6,025 nt of DNA from Clostridia bacterium. Its GTDB lineage: Bacteria > Bacillota > Clostridia > Oscillospirales > Acutalibacteraceae. Location: positions 1-6,025 of the forward strand of contig JAFOFS010000157.1 in assembly GCA_017387165.1 (NCBI GenBank), written 5' to 3'. The notes below the pieces were generated by a model that made no database searches, had not been told where the DNA came from, and saw only the letters and a program-made list of their open reading frames with translations. Positions 5,546 through 6,025 of this stretch are shown here, piece by piece; position 1 is the first letter of the stretch, and each line of letters opens with the position of its first letter. Position numbers and translations under genes: made by a program.

Positions 5546-6025
5546 TTATTGCTTGAGCTGTTGCATCAGCGGCATCGCTTCGAGATCCGCTTTTCCGACG
5601 GCAGGCAGCAACGCCACCGTCAGCATACCGCCGTCCTCGGTGACCGAGAGCAGCGCCGCCTGCTGCAGCACGGTCAGCGCGCAGAGCAGCGTGGCAGGAT
5701 GGGGGAAGGTGCCGCGCAGGACGTGCATCAGCTTATACGCCCGACCGACGAAGCCGCCGCCGGCGCGGAGGTACTTGTACAGCACGCCGCATTGGTCACG
5801 GGTGGGCGCCAGCTCGGCAGGGGAGAGATGCAGCGGCGTTTCGCCGCGGGCAAGCGCGTCCATATCCTGATACGCGCCGATCTGCTCGTCCTGGTTGATA
5901 TCCGCGAAAGCGATCTCCTTGATCTGGGTGGAAACCGAGGCGACGCCGCGGAATTCGTTGCGTTCAAAGGTGACCGCCGCGTTGACCGTATCCCCGATGG
6001 CAAACGGGCATTCCTCCTGCGTGAC
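5546..6025 (-). CDS. recJ: Single-stranded-DNA-specific exonuclease RecJ, C-terminal end only
   Basis: The frame is open from the right edge to a TAA at 5546-5548, giving 159 residues of a larger protein whose N-terminal catalytic part lies outside the window. RecJ degrades single-stranded DNA 5' to 3' in recombination, mismatch and base-excision repair. The visible part begins in the OB-fold domain: IGDTVNAAVTFERNEFRG, followed by a strand ending TQIKEI, matches the RecJ pattern of a conserved N-E-F/W-R/N-G followed by a strand ending in K-D/E-I. The rest (PLHLSPAELAPTRDQCGVLYKYLR and onward) resembles the extra C-terminal domain of Firmicute RecJ, which carries a helical segment after the OB fold. 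Its place just upstream of rel matches the recJ-(apt)-rel order of Firmicutes. The DHH/DHHA1 catalytic motifs cannot be seen here, so the call rests on the OB fold and context. Confidence 0.85.
   Translation of the reverse strand, partial: VTQEECPFAIGDTVNAAVTFERNEFRGVASVSTQIKEIAFADINQDEQIGAYQDMDALARGETPLHLSPAELAPTRDQCGVLYKYLRAGGGFVGRAYKLMHVLRGTFPHPATLLCALTVLQQAALLSVTEDGGMLTVALLPAVGKADLEAMPLMQQLKQ

Noticed and set aside
3403..5556. A 717-codon open frame on the plus strand antisense to rel
   Set aside because: Its codon boundaries coincide exactly with those of rel, so its stops correspond to sense TTA, CTA and TCA codons, which rel does not use in this GC-rich genome. The product has no recognisable domain. 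It is a codon-usage shadow.

Overview
The window is a GC-rich, tightly packed bacterial chromosome segment. All six genes lie on the minus strand and read from the right edge to the left edge. In transcription order they are: the 3' end of recJ, a full-length bifunctional Rel (p)ppGpp synthetase/hydrolase, dtd (D-aminoacyl-tRNA deacylase), a small metallo-beta-lactamase-fold hydrolase, a HemZ-type radical SAM protein, and the 5' part of a PlsC-type acyltransferase that runs off the left edge. I see no RNA genes, mobile elements, CRISPR arrays, clear promoters or terminators. I also see no convincing plus-strand gene.

The core order rel-dtd-MBL hydrolase-hemZ, with recJ just upstream, points to a Firmicute of class Clostridia. 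High GC, strong AGGAGG-like ribosome binding sites and HemZ all fit the Oscillospiraceae/Ruminococcaceae type of gut clostridia. The family-level placement is inference; the phylum is much safer.

Right part (5546-6025): the last 159 codons of recJ, covering the end of its OB fold and the C-terminal tail. Centre (3331-5520): rel, starting 25 bp after recJ behind a strong Shine-Dalgarno. Then dtd (2869-3327), the MBL-fold protein (2288-2872), hemZ (777-2270) and the acyltransferase (780 to the left edge). Junctions are a 25-bp gap, a 3-bp gap, an ATGA overlap, a 17-bp gap and a second ATGA overlap. This looks like one polycistronic unit with translational coupling. No gene-free stretch exceeds 25 bp.

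The products touch DNA repair (RecJ), the stringent response (Rel), removal of D-amino acids from mischarged tRNA (Dtd), a small hydrolase of unknown substrate, a radical SAM enzyme named for coproporphyrinogen metabolism, and phospholipid acylation. Only the Rel/Dtd pair has an obvious translation-stress theme; the rest looks like a conserved housekeeping neighbourhood. Compared with the Bacillus order recJ-apt-rel-dtd-...-hisS-aspS, apt is missing between recJ and rel, and an acyltransferase sits directly after hemZ. I found no evidence of a novel defence or mobile system. The points most worth a second look are a non-consensus patch in the Rel synthetase domain, the abrupt C-terminus of the MBL protein beside an A7G6 tract, and the acyltransferase with an apparent zinc-ribbon tail.
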